Positions 1 to 6,082 of a stretch of 8,856 nucleotides of DNA are shown in pieces (the stretch's first letter is position 1; each line of letters begins with the position of its first letter). Location of the stretch: assembly GCA_964561005.1 (NCBI GenBank), contig CAZLNO010000131.1:1-8856 (forward strand). Direction: 5' to 3'. Source of the stretch: CAZLNO01 sp964561005 (GTDB lineage Bacteria > Pseudomonadota > Alphaproteobacteria > Kiloniellales > Rhodovibrionaceae). The notes under the pieces were generated by a model. That model was not told the DNA's origin. It ran no database searches and worked only from the letters and a program-made list of their open reading frames with translations. Made by a program: the position numbers and the translations under genes.

Positions 1-941
1 GTGGGCAGGACTTCCTTGATCGCCTCGCTGTTCTCGACCCACCGCAGCGACTGGTAGAACACCGTCACCAGGAACGCCCCCAGGACGGCCCCCGAGATCG
101 TCGCCGGGCCCCCGATCACCAGCATCGACAGGATGACGAAGGTCTCGGTCAGGAAGAAGGCGTTGGGCATGAAGGCGGTGATGTAATGCGCGTACAGCCC
201 GCCGCCGATGCCGGCGATGAACGCGCTCAGCACCAGGGCCAGCCAGCGCACGAACATGATGTTGATGCCCACCGTCCGGGCCGCCACGAGGTCCTCGCGC
301 GAGGCGCGGAGCTGAAGGCCGACCTTGGATTCCTTGAACAGGTAGGCCGCCACGACCGCCAGCGCCGCCCAAAGCGCCGCGTTCCACGAATAGGTATGGC
401 GCTCCACGCCGAACAGGGTCTGCGGCCCGTTCGTCAGCGCGCTCCAGTGCAACAGCACGACATGGATGACCACCAGCAGGGCGAAGCCGGCGATTACGGC
501 CGGGAAGTCGGACAGGCGCATCATCGGCAGGCCGATCACGGCGGCCACGCCCGCGGCCACGAGGCCGCCGCACAGCAGGGCGGGCAAAAAGCCCATCTGG
601 ATCTCCGCCAGGAAAGGGTAGAGCTCGGGCAGGCTCATCAGCTTCTGCACCGGTCCCATGGTGAAGATGACCGAGGCGTAGGCTCCGATCCCCATGAAGC
701 CGATGTGCGGGAACCACAGGATGTTGGTGTTGCCCATGAAGATCTGCAGCCCCACGACCAGCGTGATGTCGATGAACATCTCCGTGATGAAGCGGTCGAG
801 CAGCACCGATCCCAGGACCAGGTTCAACGCCAGGATGACGCCGATCGCCGCCAGCAGCACGAGAACAACGGACAGGCTCTCCAGGCCCTGGCGGAACCGG
901 TTGGCCGGCGGGGTCCAGGCGGTCGTGGCGTTCCGGGTCAT
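1..941 (-). CDS. livM: LivM-type branched-chain amino acid ABC transporter permease (C-terminus cut by window edge)
   Basis: Inner-membrane permease of a HAAT-family importer, pairing with LivH to form the translocation channel. I translated it directly: it opens MTRNATTAWTPPANRF and is open for 313 codons to the left edge, so the C-terminus is missing. It has long hydrophobic helices, a GFMGIGAYAS segment typical of LivM, an EAA-like cytoplasmic loop around residues 208-226 (GLQLRASREDLVAARTVG) that should contact an ATPase, and the late LivM signature LVIGGPATISGAVLGA near residues 275-290. The ATG overlaps the livH stop in a 4-base ATGA, so translation is probably coupled to livH. It is the last visible gene of the operon. 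The family assignment is secure; the transported ligand is not. Confidence 0.93.
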   Translation of the reverse strand, partial: MTRNATTAWTPPANRFRQGLESLSVVLVLLAAIGVILALNLVLGSVLLDRFITEMFIDITLVVGLQIFMGNTNILWFPHIGFMGIGAYASVIFTMGPVQKLMSLPELYPFLAEIQMGFLPALLCGGLVAAGVAAVIGLPMMRLSDFPAVIAGFALLVVIHVVLLHWSALTNGPQTLFGVERHTYSWNAALWAALAVVAAYLFKESKVGLQLRASREDLVAARTVGINIMFVRWLALVLSAFIAGIGGGLYAHYITAFMPNAFFLTETFVILSMLVIGGPATISGAVLGAFLVTVFYQSLRWVENSEAIKEVLP

Positions 942-1810
942 TTGCTGCGAACCAGTCCTTCCGGCCGGATGATCAGGATGAGGATGACCAGGGCGAAGAT
1001 GAAGGCCTGGCGGTAGTCGGTCAGCCCTTCAGGCACGAAGGTGTTGATGACCACGGTCATGACCCCCAGGGCGTAGCCGCCGACGACCGCGCCGACGAGG
1101 CTGCTCATGCCGCCGAGCACCGTGGCGACGAAGGCGACGATCAGCGGCTGCAGGCCGATGCCGGGAGTCACCGAGCCGGTCCGGCCCAGCCAGAACAGCG
1201 CCACCACGCCGGCCAGGAAGCCGCTGATCGCGAAGGCCGTGGAGATGACGAGATTTGCCGGCACCCCCAGCATCCGCGTCATCCGGAAGTTTTCCGCCGC
1301 CGCCCGCAGGGCGATGCCGAGCACCGTCCGGTTCAGAAGCAGCGTGAACAGCACCAGCATGGCCACGCTCGTCGCGATGGCGATCAGCTCGCGCAGCGGC
1401 ACCAGGTTGCCGCCGATCTCCACCGTGGTGGTAAAGAGGTCGGGCAGGGGCACGACCCGCGAACGCGGCGAGATGAAGAGCTGGGCCGCCGTCTGGAGCA
1501 GCGTGCTCACCGCGAACGACGTGACCAGCATCGCCGTCAGGGACTTGTCGCGCACGGGACGAAAGGCGACGCGCTCCGTGAGAACGCTGGCGAACACCGC
1601 GGCCAGGACCGCGACCAGGGCCATCACCAGCCAGGGGATCGGGCTGCCCCGCATCAGGTAAAGGGCATAGCCCACCACCATCACCAGCTCGCCGTAGGCG
1701 AAGTTCACCAGGCGCAGGATGCCGTAGATCAGCACCAGCCCGAGCGCCATCAGGGCGTAGAGGCTGCCCAGGTTGGCGGCGTTGATCGCCAGTTCGACCA
1801 AATTACTCAC
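938..1810 (-). CDS. livH: LivH-type branched-chain amino acid ABC transporter permease
   Basis: Inner-membrane permease partner of LivM in a HAAT-family importer. From the GTG at 1810 the product is 290 aa, normal for LivH. It has a hydrophobic N-terminal helix, then the LivH hallmark RLVNFAYGE at residues 33-41, an EAA-like loop GIALRAAAENFRMTRMLGV at 165-183, a VLGGMSSLVGAVVGG segment, and the usual IRPEGL ending at 281-286. I prefer GTG 1810 over an in-frame ATG at 1837 because AGGGAGG lies 6 bases before the GTG and the extra nine residues would sit inside livF. The gene overlaps the livF stop by 8 bases and the livM start by 4. The substrate is undetermined; family members also carry amides, urea and other small molecules. 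Confidence 0.94.
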   Translation of the reverse strand: MSNLVELAINAANLGSLYALMALGLVLIYGILRLVNFAYGELVMVVGYALYLMRGSPIPWLVMALVAVLAAVFASVLTERVAFRPVRDKSLTAMLVTSFAVSTLLQTAAQLFISPRSRVVPLPDLFTTTVEIGGNLVPLRELIAIATSVAMLVLFTLLLNRTVLGIALRAAAENFRMTRMLGVPANLVISTAFAISGFLAGVVALFWLGRTGSVTPGIGLQPLIVAFVATVLGGMSSLVGAVVGGYALGVMTVVINTFVPEGLTDYRQAFIFALVILILIIRPEGLVRSK

Positions 1811-2540
1811 CGGCCGCCTCCCTGGACGCGCCGGCATGGCCGCCGAGGAACACGCTGCCCATGTCCACCTCCCGGCGCAGGTCCGCCGGCGTGCCGCTGG
1901 CGACGACCTCGCCCATGTTCAGCAGGTAGGCCCGATCGGCGATCTCGAAGGCCTTGCTCACGTTCTGCTCGACCAGGAGGATGGTGGTGCCCTGCGCGTG
2001 CAGCTCCGTGATCAGGCGGAACACCTCGTCCACCAGGGCCGGCGCCAGGCCCAGCGAGGGCTCGTCCAGCATCAGCAGCCGGGGATGCGACATCAGCGCC
2101 CGCGCGATCGCCAACTGCTGCTGTTCCCCGCCCGACAGCGTGCCCGCCTGCTGGTGGAGGCGCTCGCGCAGGATCGGGAAGCGCGCGCACATCTCCCGCA
2201 GATCCGCCTGGTATTCCTCCCGGTCGCGGCGCGTGAAGGCGCCCAGGCGGAGATTTTGCTCGACCGTCAGCCCGGGAAAGATCTCCCGGTTTTCCGGCAC
2301 CATCGCCACGCCCCAACGGACCACGCGCTCCGGGGGCAGGCCCACCAGCGACCGCCCTTCCAGCTCGATCGCGCCGGCGCCGGGGCGGACCACACCCGCG
2401 GCGGCGAGCATGGTGGTCGTCTTGCCGGCGCCGTTGGCCCCCACCAGGGCCACGAGCTCGCCCTGGCCCACGCGGATCGACACGCCGCGCAGCGCGATGA
2501 CGGCGCCGTAGTGCGCCCTGACGTCCCGGAGCTCAAGCAT
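1803..2540 (-). CDS. livF: LivF-type ABC transporter ATP-binding protein
   Basis: Cytoplasmic ATPase that powers the LivHM channel as a heterodimer with LivG. The product is 245 aa, close to the usual LivF length. Visible motifs are Walker A GANGAGKT at residues 34-41, the ABC signature LSGGEQQQ at 135-142, Walker B LLMLDEP at 155-161, and LLVEQN near 188-193, where LivF proteins carry Gln in place of the H-loop His. The segment VPENREIFPGLTVEQNL near 81-97 is also characteristic of LivF. The ATG is preceded by GGAGAGG six bases upstream. It overlaps the livG stop by 8 bases and the livH GTG by 8 bases, pointing to coupled translation along one mRNA. Confidence 0.95.
   Translation of the reverse strand: MLELRDVRAHYGAVIALRGVSIRVGQGELVALVGANGAGKTTTMLAAAGVVRPGAGAIELEGRSLVGLPPERVVRWGVAMVPENREIFPGLTVEQNLRLGAFTRRDREEYQADLREMCARFPILRERLHQQAGTLSGGEQQQLAIARALMSHPRLLMLDEPSLGLAPALVDEVFRLITELHAQGTTILLVEQNVSKAFEIADRAYLLNMGEVVASGTPADLRREVDMGSVFLGGHAGASREAAGE
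1817..1823 (-). promoter_or_regulatory. Shine-Dalgarno of livH, deciding its GTG start
   Basis: Read on the minus strand, AGGGAGG ends 6 bases before the GTG at 1810-1808. It lies inside the 3' end of livF. It supports the 290-aa LivH over the longer reading frame from 1837, which has no comparable site. Confidence 0.7.
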
Positions 2541-3300
2541 GCGCGACCTCTCCCCCGTCGCGTCCCAGGTAGGCCGCGAGCACCTCCGGATTCGCGCGGA
2601 TCTCCGCGGGCGTGCCCTCGGCGATCGTGCGGCCGTAGTTCAGCACGTGGATGCGCTGGCAAAGACGCATGATCAACGACATGTCGTGGTCCACGATCAG
2701 CAGGCCGAGCCCGCGCTCCCCGGGCATGGCGAGCAGGCGGTGCAAGAGCGCCTCGCTCTCGTGCTCGTCCAGGCCGGCGGCGGGCTCGTCCAGGAACAGG
2801 AACTTGGGTTCCATCGCCAGCGCCCGCGCCACCTCGACGACGCGCTCGTGGCCGTAGGGCAGGCTGTTGGCCGGGGACTCGGCCCAGGCCGTCATGTCGA
2901 AGTAGGCCAGCAGTTCGTGAGCGCGCCGGGTGGCGGCACGGCGGGGCGCGCCCATGCTCAACGCGGCAACCACGACGTTTTCCAGCACCGAGAGGTTCGA
3001 GAAGAGCCGCACGCCCTGAAACGTCCGGGCAAGGCCGGCGCGCGCGATGCGGTTCGGCGCCTTGCCGGAGATGTCGAGCCCGTCGGCGAGGACACGCCCG
3101 CTCGTCGGAGCCAGCACCCCCGTGATGACATTGATCAGCGTGCTCTTGCCCGAGCCGTTCGGCCCGATGAGACCCAGGATCTCGCCCCGCGCGAGCCGAA
3201 AACTGACGCTGTCGACGGCCGTGAGCTGGTGGAACTGCTTTCTCACAACCTCCACCGCCAGCGTGCCGGCGCGGGCCTCGGAACTCGAAGCGATCGCCAT
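2533..3300 (-). CDS. livG: LivG-type ABC transporter ATP-binding protein
   Basis: Second cytoplasmic ATPase of the importer. The product is 255 aa. It shows Walker A GPNGSGKS at residues 46-53, the LivG-type Q-loop region LARTFQGVRLFSNLSVLEN at 90-108, a variant ABC signature LPYGHER at 147-153 (LivG proteins usually have an AYGQQR-like sequence here), Walker B FLFLDEP at 167-173, and the H-loop VDHD with His205. The first dozen residues (MAIASSSEARAG) form a non-conserved tail. The start lacks a strong Shine-Dalgarno, so the N-terminus is less certain than the rest. Its stop overlaps the livF start by 8 bases. It follows the binding-protein gene after 78 bases that contain a hairpin. Confidence 0.94.
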   Translation of the reverse strand: MAIASSSEARAGTLAVEVVRKQFHQLTAVDSVSFRLARGEILGLIGPNGSGKSTLINVITGVLAPTSGRVLADGLDISGKAPNRIARAGLARTFQGVRLFSNLSVLENVVVAALSMGAPRRAATRRAHELLAYFDMTAWAESPANSLPYGHERVVEVARALAMEPKFLFLDEPAAGLDEHESEALLHRLLAMPGERGLGLLIVDHDMSLIMRLCQRIHVLNYGRTIAEGTPAEIRANPEVLAAYLGRDGGEVAHA

Positions 3301-3337
3301 GAGAGGTGACCCGAAACAGGAAAGGCAAGGGAGGGGA

Positions 3338-3363
3338 CCGGGGCGGTCCGTGGATCGCCCCGG
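3338..3363 (-). repeat. Hairpin between the binding-protein gene and livG
   Basis: CCGGGGCG at 3338-3345 is the exact reverse complement of CGCCCCGG at 3356-3363, giving an 8-bp all-GC stem with a 10-base loop. It lies 15 bases past the stop of the binding-protein gene. On the operon mRNA it is not followed by a U-run, so it does not look like a complete intrinsic terminator. In other importer operons such structures protect the upstream message or partly block read-through, which would give more binding protein than ATPase; that role is inferred here. Confidence 0.5.
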
Positions 3364-3378
3364 CCGACCAAGGTCTTT

Positions 3379-4632
3379 TTATTCCTGGCGCTTCATCCAC
3401 TGCTTCAGGTACGGCGGCGTCGGCACGTTGCTCGGCGTCCGCCAGCCGATGAAGGAGGTGGTCGCGTCCTGCAGCTCCACCATGGCCACCGACTTCAGCG
3501 GCTGATGGCCGGTGTCGGCGGACGTCCAGTCCATGGTGCCGGTGAGGAGCTCGAAGTTGTTCTCCTCCAGCGCCTTGGCGACCGCCTTGCCATCGGTCGT
3601 CCCCGCGATCTCCGCGGCCCTGGCCATGGACATCACGGTGTCCCAGCCCGTCGCGACGAACGAGGTCTTCGGCCGTTCGCCGTGGGCGGCCTCGTAGCGC
3701 TTCAGGAAGTCGCCCATGCCGGGAGCCACGCCTTCCTTCATGAAGCTGTGCGTGGCGAAGTAGATGTCGTTGCCGAACTTGGTCCCGAGCGCGTCCCAGA
3801 GACCGGGATCGTCGTAGGAATCGCCGCCCACGATCGGCGCGTCGATGCCGGCCTGGCGGATGGTGCGGATGATCATGCTGAGGTCCGGCTGATACGACGA
3901 GATGAAGATGACGTCGACCTCGCGACCCTCCAACTGGTCCTTCATCGTGGAGAGCTGGGCGGAGAAGTCGCCGGAGCCCTGGGTATACTCGGACTCGTGG
4001 ATCACCTCGCCGCCCAGATTCTCGAAGTGTTCGATGAAATACTTGGATAGCGTCGTGGTGTAGTCGATGAAGGTGTCGGTCACGACATAGGCGGTGTCCC
4101 AGGCGCGCTCGTCGTGGACATATTCGGCGGCGGCCGCGCCCATCACGGTGTTCCACATCGCCATCGTGAACTGCATGTCGCCGAGCGTCGCGGACCCGTG
4201 TTTCGGTGATGAACCGCAAGTGGACATGCCGACGATGCCGTGCTGCTGCGCGGCGCGCTGCGCGGAACCGCCGAAGTCGAAGTCGCACGGTGCGACGATG
4301 AAGTCGGCGCCGTCGGCGATGAGCTGCTCGGCGTTGTTGCGAACAGTCGGCGGGTCGCTCTTGCCGTCGAGGTTGCGGAACTTGACCTCACGCCCGAGCA
4401 GTCCGCCCTGCTCGTTCAGCGCCTCCACCGCCAGACGCGCGCCCTCGAGCGTGGGCACGTCCAGCGGCGCCTGAATTCCCGTCGTGCACAGGCTGCCGCC
4501 GAAGTAGATCGGGTCCTCCTGGGCCTGCGCCGGGGCCGCCAAGGACGCGAGTCCGGCGAGCAGGCCCGCGGCGATGCCGGCGGTGACCGTCCTTCGGCCA
4601 AGATATGCGATGTCGTTGAAACGTCTGGTCAT
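3379..4632 (-). CDS. Periplasmic substrate-binding protein of a branched-chain amino acid-type ABC transporter
   Basis: Captures the ligand in the periplasm and delivers it to LivHM. The product is 417 aa in the LivJ/LivK-like Peripla_BP_6 family. A signal peptide spans about residues 1-37: Arg-rich start with an RR pair at 13-14, hydrophobic core, and an Ala-Gln-Ala cleavage site before QEDPIYFGG. The first lobe has the family pattern LEGARLAVEALNEQGGLLGR near 62-81 and a DGKSDP turn near 89-94. Three Cys fall in segments expected to line the ligand cleft: C49 (GGSLCTTG), C116 (VAPCDFD) and C139 (MSTCGSS). The ATG is preceded by GGGAG at suitable spacing. The gene follows the regulator by 57 bases and precedes livG. 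The ligand cannot be named: the sequence diverges from classic Leu/Ile/Val binders at these loops. Confidence 0.93.
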   Translation of the reverse strand: MTRRFNDIAYLGRRTVTAGIAAGLLAGLASLAAPAQAQEDPIYFGGSLCTTGIQAPLDVPTLEGARLAVEALNEQGGLLGREVKFRNLDGKSDPPTVRNNAEQLIADGADFIVAPCDFDFGGSAQRAAQQHGIVGMSTCGSSPKHGSATLGDMQFTMAMWNTVMGAAAAEYVHDERAWDTAYVVTDTFIDYTTTLSKYFIEHFENLGGEVIHESEYTQGSGDFSAQLSTMKDQLEGREVDVIFISSYQPDLSMIIRTIRQAGIDAPIVGGDSYDDPGLWDALGTKFGNDIYFATHSFMKEGVAPGMGDFLKRYEAAHGERPKTSFVATGWDTVMSMARAAEIAGTTDGKAVAKALEENNFELLTGTMDWTSADTGHQPLKSVAMVELQDATTSFIGWRTPSNVPTPPYLKQWMKRQE

Positions 4633-4689
4633 TGCTCAGCTCCCTGTCGTGGAGGTGCGTTGGTTTTCTTTCTATTCGCGGCGGAAGAC

Positions 4690-5343
4690 CTAAGCTGTTT
4701 CCGCCTGTCTTCCGTGCAGCGGCGAACCCAGGGTCTGCGTCTCGTCGCGGGCAGATGGCCGGGGCCCTCTGTCCGCCAGGCTGACCGACAGGATCCGCGC
4801 CACGCCGGAACCGACCGCCACGAACGCGTGCCGCATCTGGCTGTCGAAATACGCCGCGTCCCCGGCGCGCAGTCTTTGTGGCCTGTAATGCTCGGTGTGG
4901 AGTTCGATCTCGCCGTCCAGCACGAGGATGAACTCCTCGCCTTCGTGCGTGCTCCAATCGACGGGATCAGGAACCTCGCGGGTCTTGACCTCGATCAGCA
5001 GGGGCATGAGCCGCCGATGGAGCATCTCCGTTCCATAGGCTCGATAGGTATAGATCTCGGTCGGATACGCCTCGGCATCGCCCGCGCGCGTGACCACCAG
5101 CCGGCTCAGGTTGCCCTTGCCGGGGCTGTCGCCGTCGACGAGGTTGTCGAACAGCACCCCGAGACCGCGGGCGATCTTCAGCGCCGTGTCGAAGCTGGCG
5201 CTGCTGTGGCCGTTCTCGATCTTGCTCAGCGCGGAGATGGAGACGCCGGAACGCAGGGAGAGCTGCTGCAGCGTCATCCCGGCCTGCTGCCGCAGGGCCC
5301 TTACCTGGCGTCCCAATCGAGGCTGCGCCGGCAACGACCCCAT
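4690..5343 (-). CDS. XRE-family transcriptional regulator with C-terminal cupin sensor domain
   Basis: DNA-binding regulator, probably of the importer operon it heads. From the ATG at 5343 the product is 217 aa, usual for this HTH-cupin architecture. An XRE helix-turn-helix covers about residues 10-63, with LGRQVRALRQQAGMTLQQLS, then SGVSISALSKIENGHSSAS as the recognition region. A linker leads to a cupin_2 domain at about 105-190, with motif 1 THEGEEFILVLDG at 132-144 and motif 2 GDAAYFDSQMRHAF at 161-174; H133, E137 and H172 are the likely metal or ligand residues. The frame stays open upstream to an ATG at 5526, but that start has no Shine-Dalgarno and the promoter at 5381-5408 lies within the extension. 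Its place next to the binding protein suggests ligand-responsive local control; repressor or activator mode is not visible. Confidence 0.9.
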   Translation of the reverse strand: MGSLPAQPRLGRQVRALRQQAGMTLQQLSLRSGVSISALSKIENGHSSASFDTALKIARGLGVLFDNLVDGDSPGKGNLSRLVVTRAGDAEAYPTEIYTYRAYGTEMLHRRLMPLLIEVKTREVPDPVDWSTHEGEEFILVLDGEIELHTEHYRPQRLRAGDAAYFDSQMRHAFVAVGSGVARILSVSLADRGPRPSARDETQTLGSPLHGRQAETA

Positions 5344-5363
5344 GGTTCCAAGCTCGCGTTCGT

Positions 5364-5376
5364 GGGTTAAGGTTAG
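5364..5376 (-). promoter_or_regulatory. Possible operator: tandem GGTTAA/GGTTAG at the transcription start
   Basis: On the plus strand two near-identical six-base units (GGTTAA then GGTTAG) sit back to back between the regulator ATG and the -10 box, about where transcription would begin. This AT-richer direct repeat in a GC-rich region is a plausible site for autoregulation by the XRE-cupin protein. It rests on position and repetition only. Confidence 0.25.
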
Positions 5377-5380
5377 CAAA

Positions 5381-5408
5381 ATGATAGCAGGCCCATCTCG
5401 TACGTCAA
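5381..5408 (-). promoter_or_regulatory. Sigma-70-like promoter of the regulator-importer operon
   Basis: On the minus strand, TTGACG (plus 5403-5408) and TATCAT (plus 5381-5386) are separated by 16 bases; each box matches 5 of 6 consensus bases. Upstream of the -35 is an AT-rich stretch, the self-complementary AAAAATTTTT at 5407-5416, which resembles an UP element. Transcription would begin near 5374, leaving a leader of about 30 bases before the ATG at 5343. This is the best promoter in the window and it sets the regulator start. Confidence 0.7.
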
Positions 5409-5483
5409 AAATTTTTCTGTTTGGAAAGACCGGGCGCCGCGCGCCATCCCTTGAACCGGGTTCCTCGCCGCGGGCGGCGCCCA

Positions 5484-5497
5484 CGGCGATATCGCCG
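5484..5497. repeat. 14-base perfect palindrome in the regulator-tRNA intergenic region
   Basis: CGGCGATATCGCCG reads the same on both strands. It lies between the importer-operon promoter and the tRNA gene, just before a possible plus-strand extended -10. It could be an operator. A palindrome of this length is expected roughly by chance once in a window or two of this size, so the weight is low. Confidence 0.25.
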
Positions 5498-5510
5498 GAC
5501 GCATCGTTTC

Positions 5511-5519
5511 TGCTATAAG
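5511..5519 (+). promoter_or_regulatory. Possible extended -10 promoter for the tRNA gene
   Basis: TGCTATAAG fits the extended -10 pattern TGnTATAAT with one mismatch. No good -35 is seen 16-18 bases upstream. Transcription would begin near 5526 and give a leader of about 75 bases before the tRNA at 5602. It is the only reasonable plus-strand -10 I see in the 180 bases upstream of the tRNA. Confidence 0.35.
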
Positions 5520-5601
5520 GGAACATGCGCGAATCGACAGGGTCCGCCGGTCCCGCACCTTGGGCGGCGGCCCCGCGCGCCGCAGCCTGAAGTCTCCACG
5601 C

Positions 5602-5677
5602 GGGCCCGTAGTTCAGCGGTCAGAACCCGCCGCTCATAACGGCGTTGTCCCAGGTTCGAATCCTGGCGGGCCCACCA
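5602..5677 (+). tRNA. tRNA with CAT anticodon (Met elongator or Ile2 read by lysidine)
   Basis: A full cloverleaf of 76 bases including an encoded CCA. The acceptor stem is GGGCCCG with CGGGCCC; the D stem is GTTC/GAAC; the anticodon stem CGCCG/CGGCG encloses the loop CTCATAA, with anticodon CAT at 5635-5637; the variable loop is TTGTC; the T arm is CCAGG-TTCGAAT-CCTGG; the discriminator is A. The G1-C72 pair argues against initiator tRNA, which has an unpaired 1-72 position in bacteria. The C4-G69 and C5-G68 pairs resemble determinants described for the tRNA-Ile2 substrate of TilS in E. coli, so it may decode AUA rather than AUG. Position 26 is C, where a purine is usual. Identity between Met and Ile2 is open; that it is a tRNA gene is clear. 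Confidence 0.95.
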
Positions 5678-5720
5678 TTCCCAAAGCCTTCACAGCCTTG
5701 CCGGCGTGTTGCCCAGGTGG

Positions 5721-5939
5721 CTATTCCGCTGCGGAGCCGGGTCTGTCCACCACCAGCCCGCCCGCCTCGATGCGGGCGAGCAGATCGCCGAGGCCCGCGG
5801 CGTCGACGAGGTAGGAGCTGCCCAGCGTCTCGGCCGTGGGCGCAAGATTCGTGCGGGCCCAGTCCGCGCCCGCCGGCGTTTGCGGAGCCAGCGCATAGGT
5901 CCCGTCCCGCTCGTTGCCGACGAGGATGAAATCGGCCAT
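5721..5939 (-). CDS. Small protein of unknown function, 72 aa
   Basis: I do not recognise the family. The product starts MADFILVGNERDGTYALAPQ and is acidic overall, with no signal peptide, membrane segment or Cys. It alternates short hydrophobic strands (FILVG, YLVDAAGLGDLL, GGLVV) with polar turns, consistent with a compact cytosolic domain. It looks real because GGAGGA lies 8 bases before the ATG and the codons prefer G/C at the third position. It converges on the tRNA gene, 43 bases away, and diverges from the PA2779 gene with 143 bases between starts. Upstream, TGATAGGAT on the minus strand near 5980 could be an extended -10. No intrinsic terminator with a U-run follows it. Confidence 0.75.
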   Translation of the reverse strand: MADFILVGNERDGTYALAPQTPAGADWARTNLAPTAETLGSSYLVDAAGLGDLLARIEAGGLVVDRPGSAAE

Positions 5940-5947
5940 CGCCGTGA

Positions 5948-5953
5948 TCCTCC
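5948..5953 (-). promoter_or_regulatory. Shine-Dalgarno of the 72-aa gene
   Basis: On the minus strand GGAGGA ends 8 bases before the ATG at 5939. It is one of the strongest ribosome binding sites in the window and the main evidence that this short reading frame is translated. Confidence 0.7.
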
Positions 5954-6039
5954 GGATGTTCGCCGCCGTCTCGCCATCCTATCAGAAGTCGCCGGTATGC
6001 GCAGGCCGGTCCGGCTCTGGTATCCGCCTCACAACAGTG

Positions 6040-6055
6040 TTAGGGGTCTGTTAAC
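6040..6055 (+). promoter_or_regulatory. CtrA-like binding motif upstream of the PA2779-type gene
   Basis: TTAG, seven bases, then TTAAC. The consensus for the alphaproteobacterial response regulator CtrA is TTAA-N7-TTAAC, so 8 of 9 fixed positions match with exact spacing. It lies 27 bases before the ATG at 6083, where CtrA could act at the promoter. TTAA tetramers are rare in this GC-rich sequence. Function is inferred. Confidence 0.4.
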
Positions 6056-6082
6056 TACGATCCACCGAAAGGGTGTCTTGCG

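Noticed and set aside
186..1016. A 276-codon plus-strand frame opposite livM and livH.
   Set aside because: It is low-complexity His/Gln/Asp/Arg-rich, antisense to clear permease genes, with no domain.
3366..3380. GACC-AA-GGTC followed by TTTTT on the plus strand, like a small terminator.
   Set aside because: The stem is only 4 bp with a 2-base loop, too tight to form, and no plus-strand gene ends there.
2267..4288. A 673-codon minus-strand open frame across livF, livG and the binding-protein gene.
   Set aside because: It is Arg/Gly/His-rich and spans three well-supported genes in other frames; a GC-rich shadow.
5344..5526. N-terminal extension of the XRE-cupin regulator.
   Set aside because: It contains the best promoter in the window and the upstream ATG lacks a Shine-Dalgarno.
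5525..5590. A 21-codon plus-strand reading frame starting MRESTGSAGPAPW between the possible extended -10 and the tRNA.
   Set aside because: The ATG falls at the predicted transcript start, the composition is just GC-rich Ala/Pro/Arg, and no family resemblance is seen. It is more likely tRNA leader.
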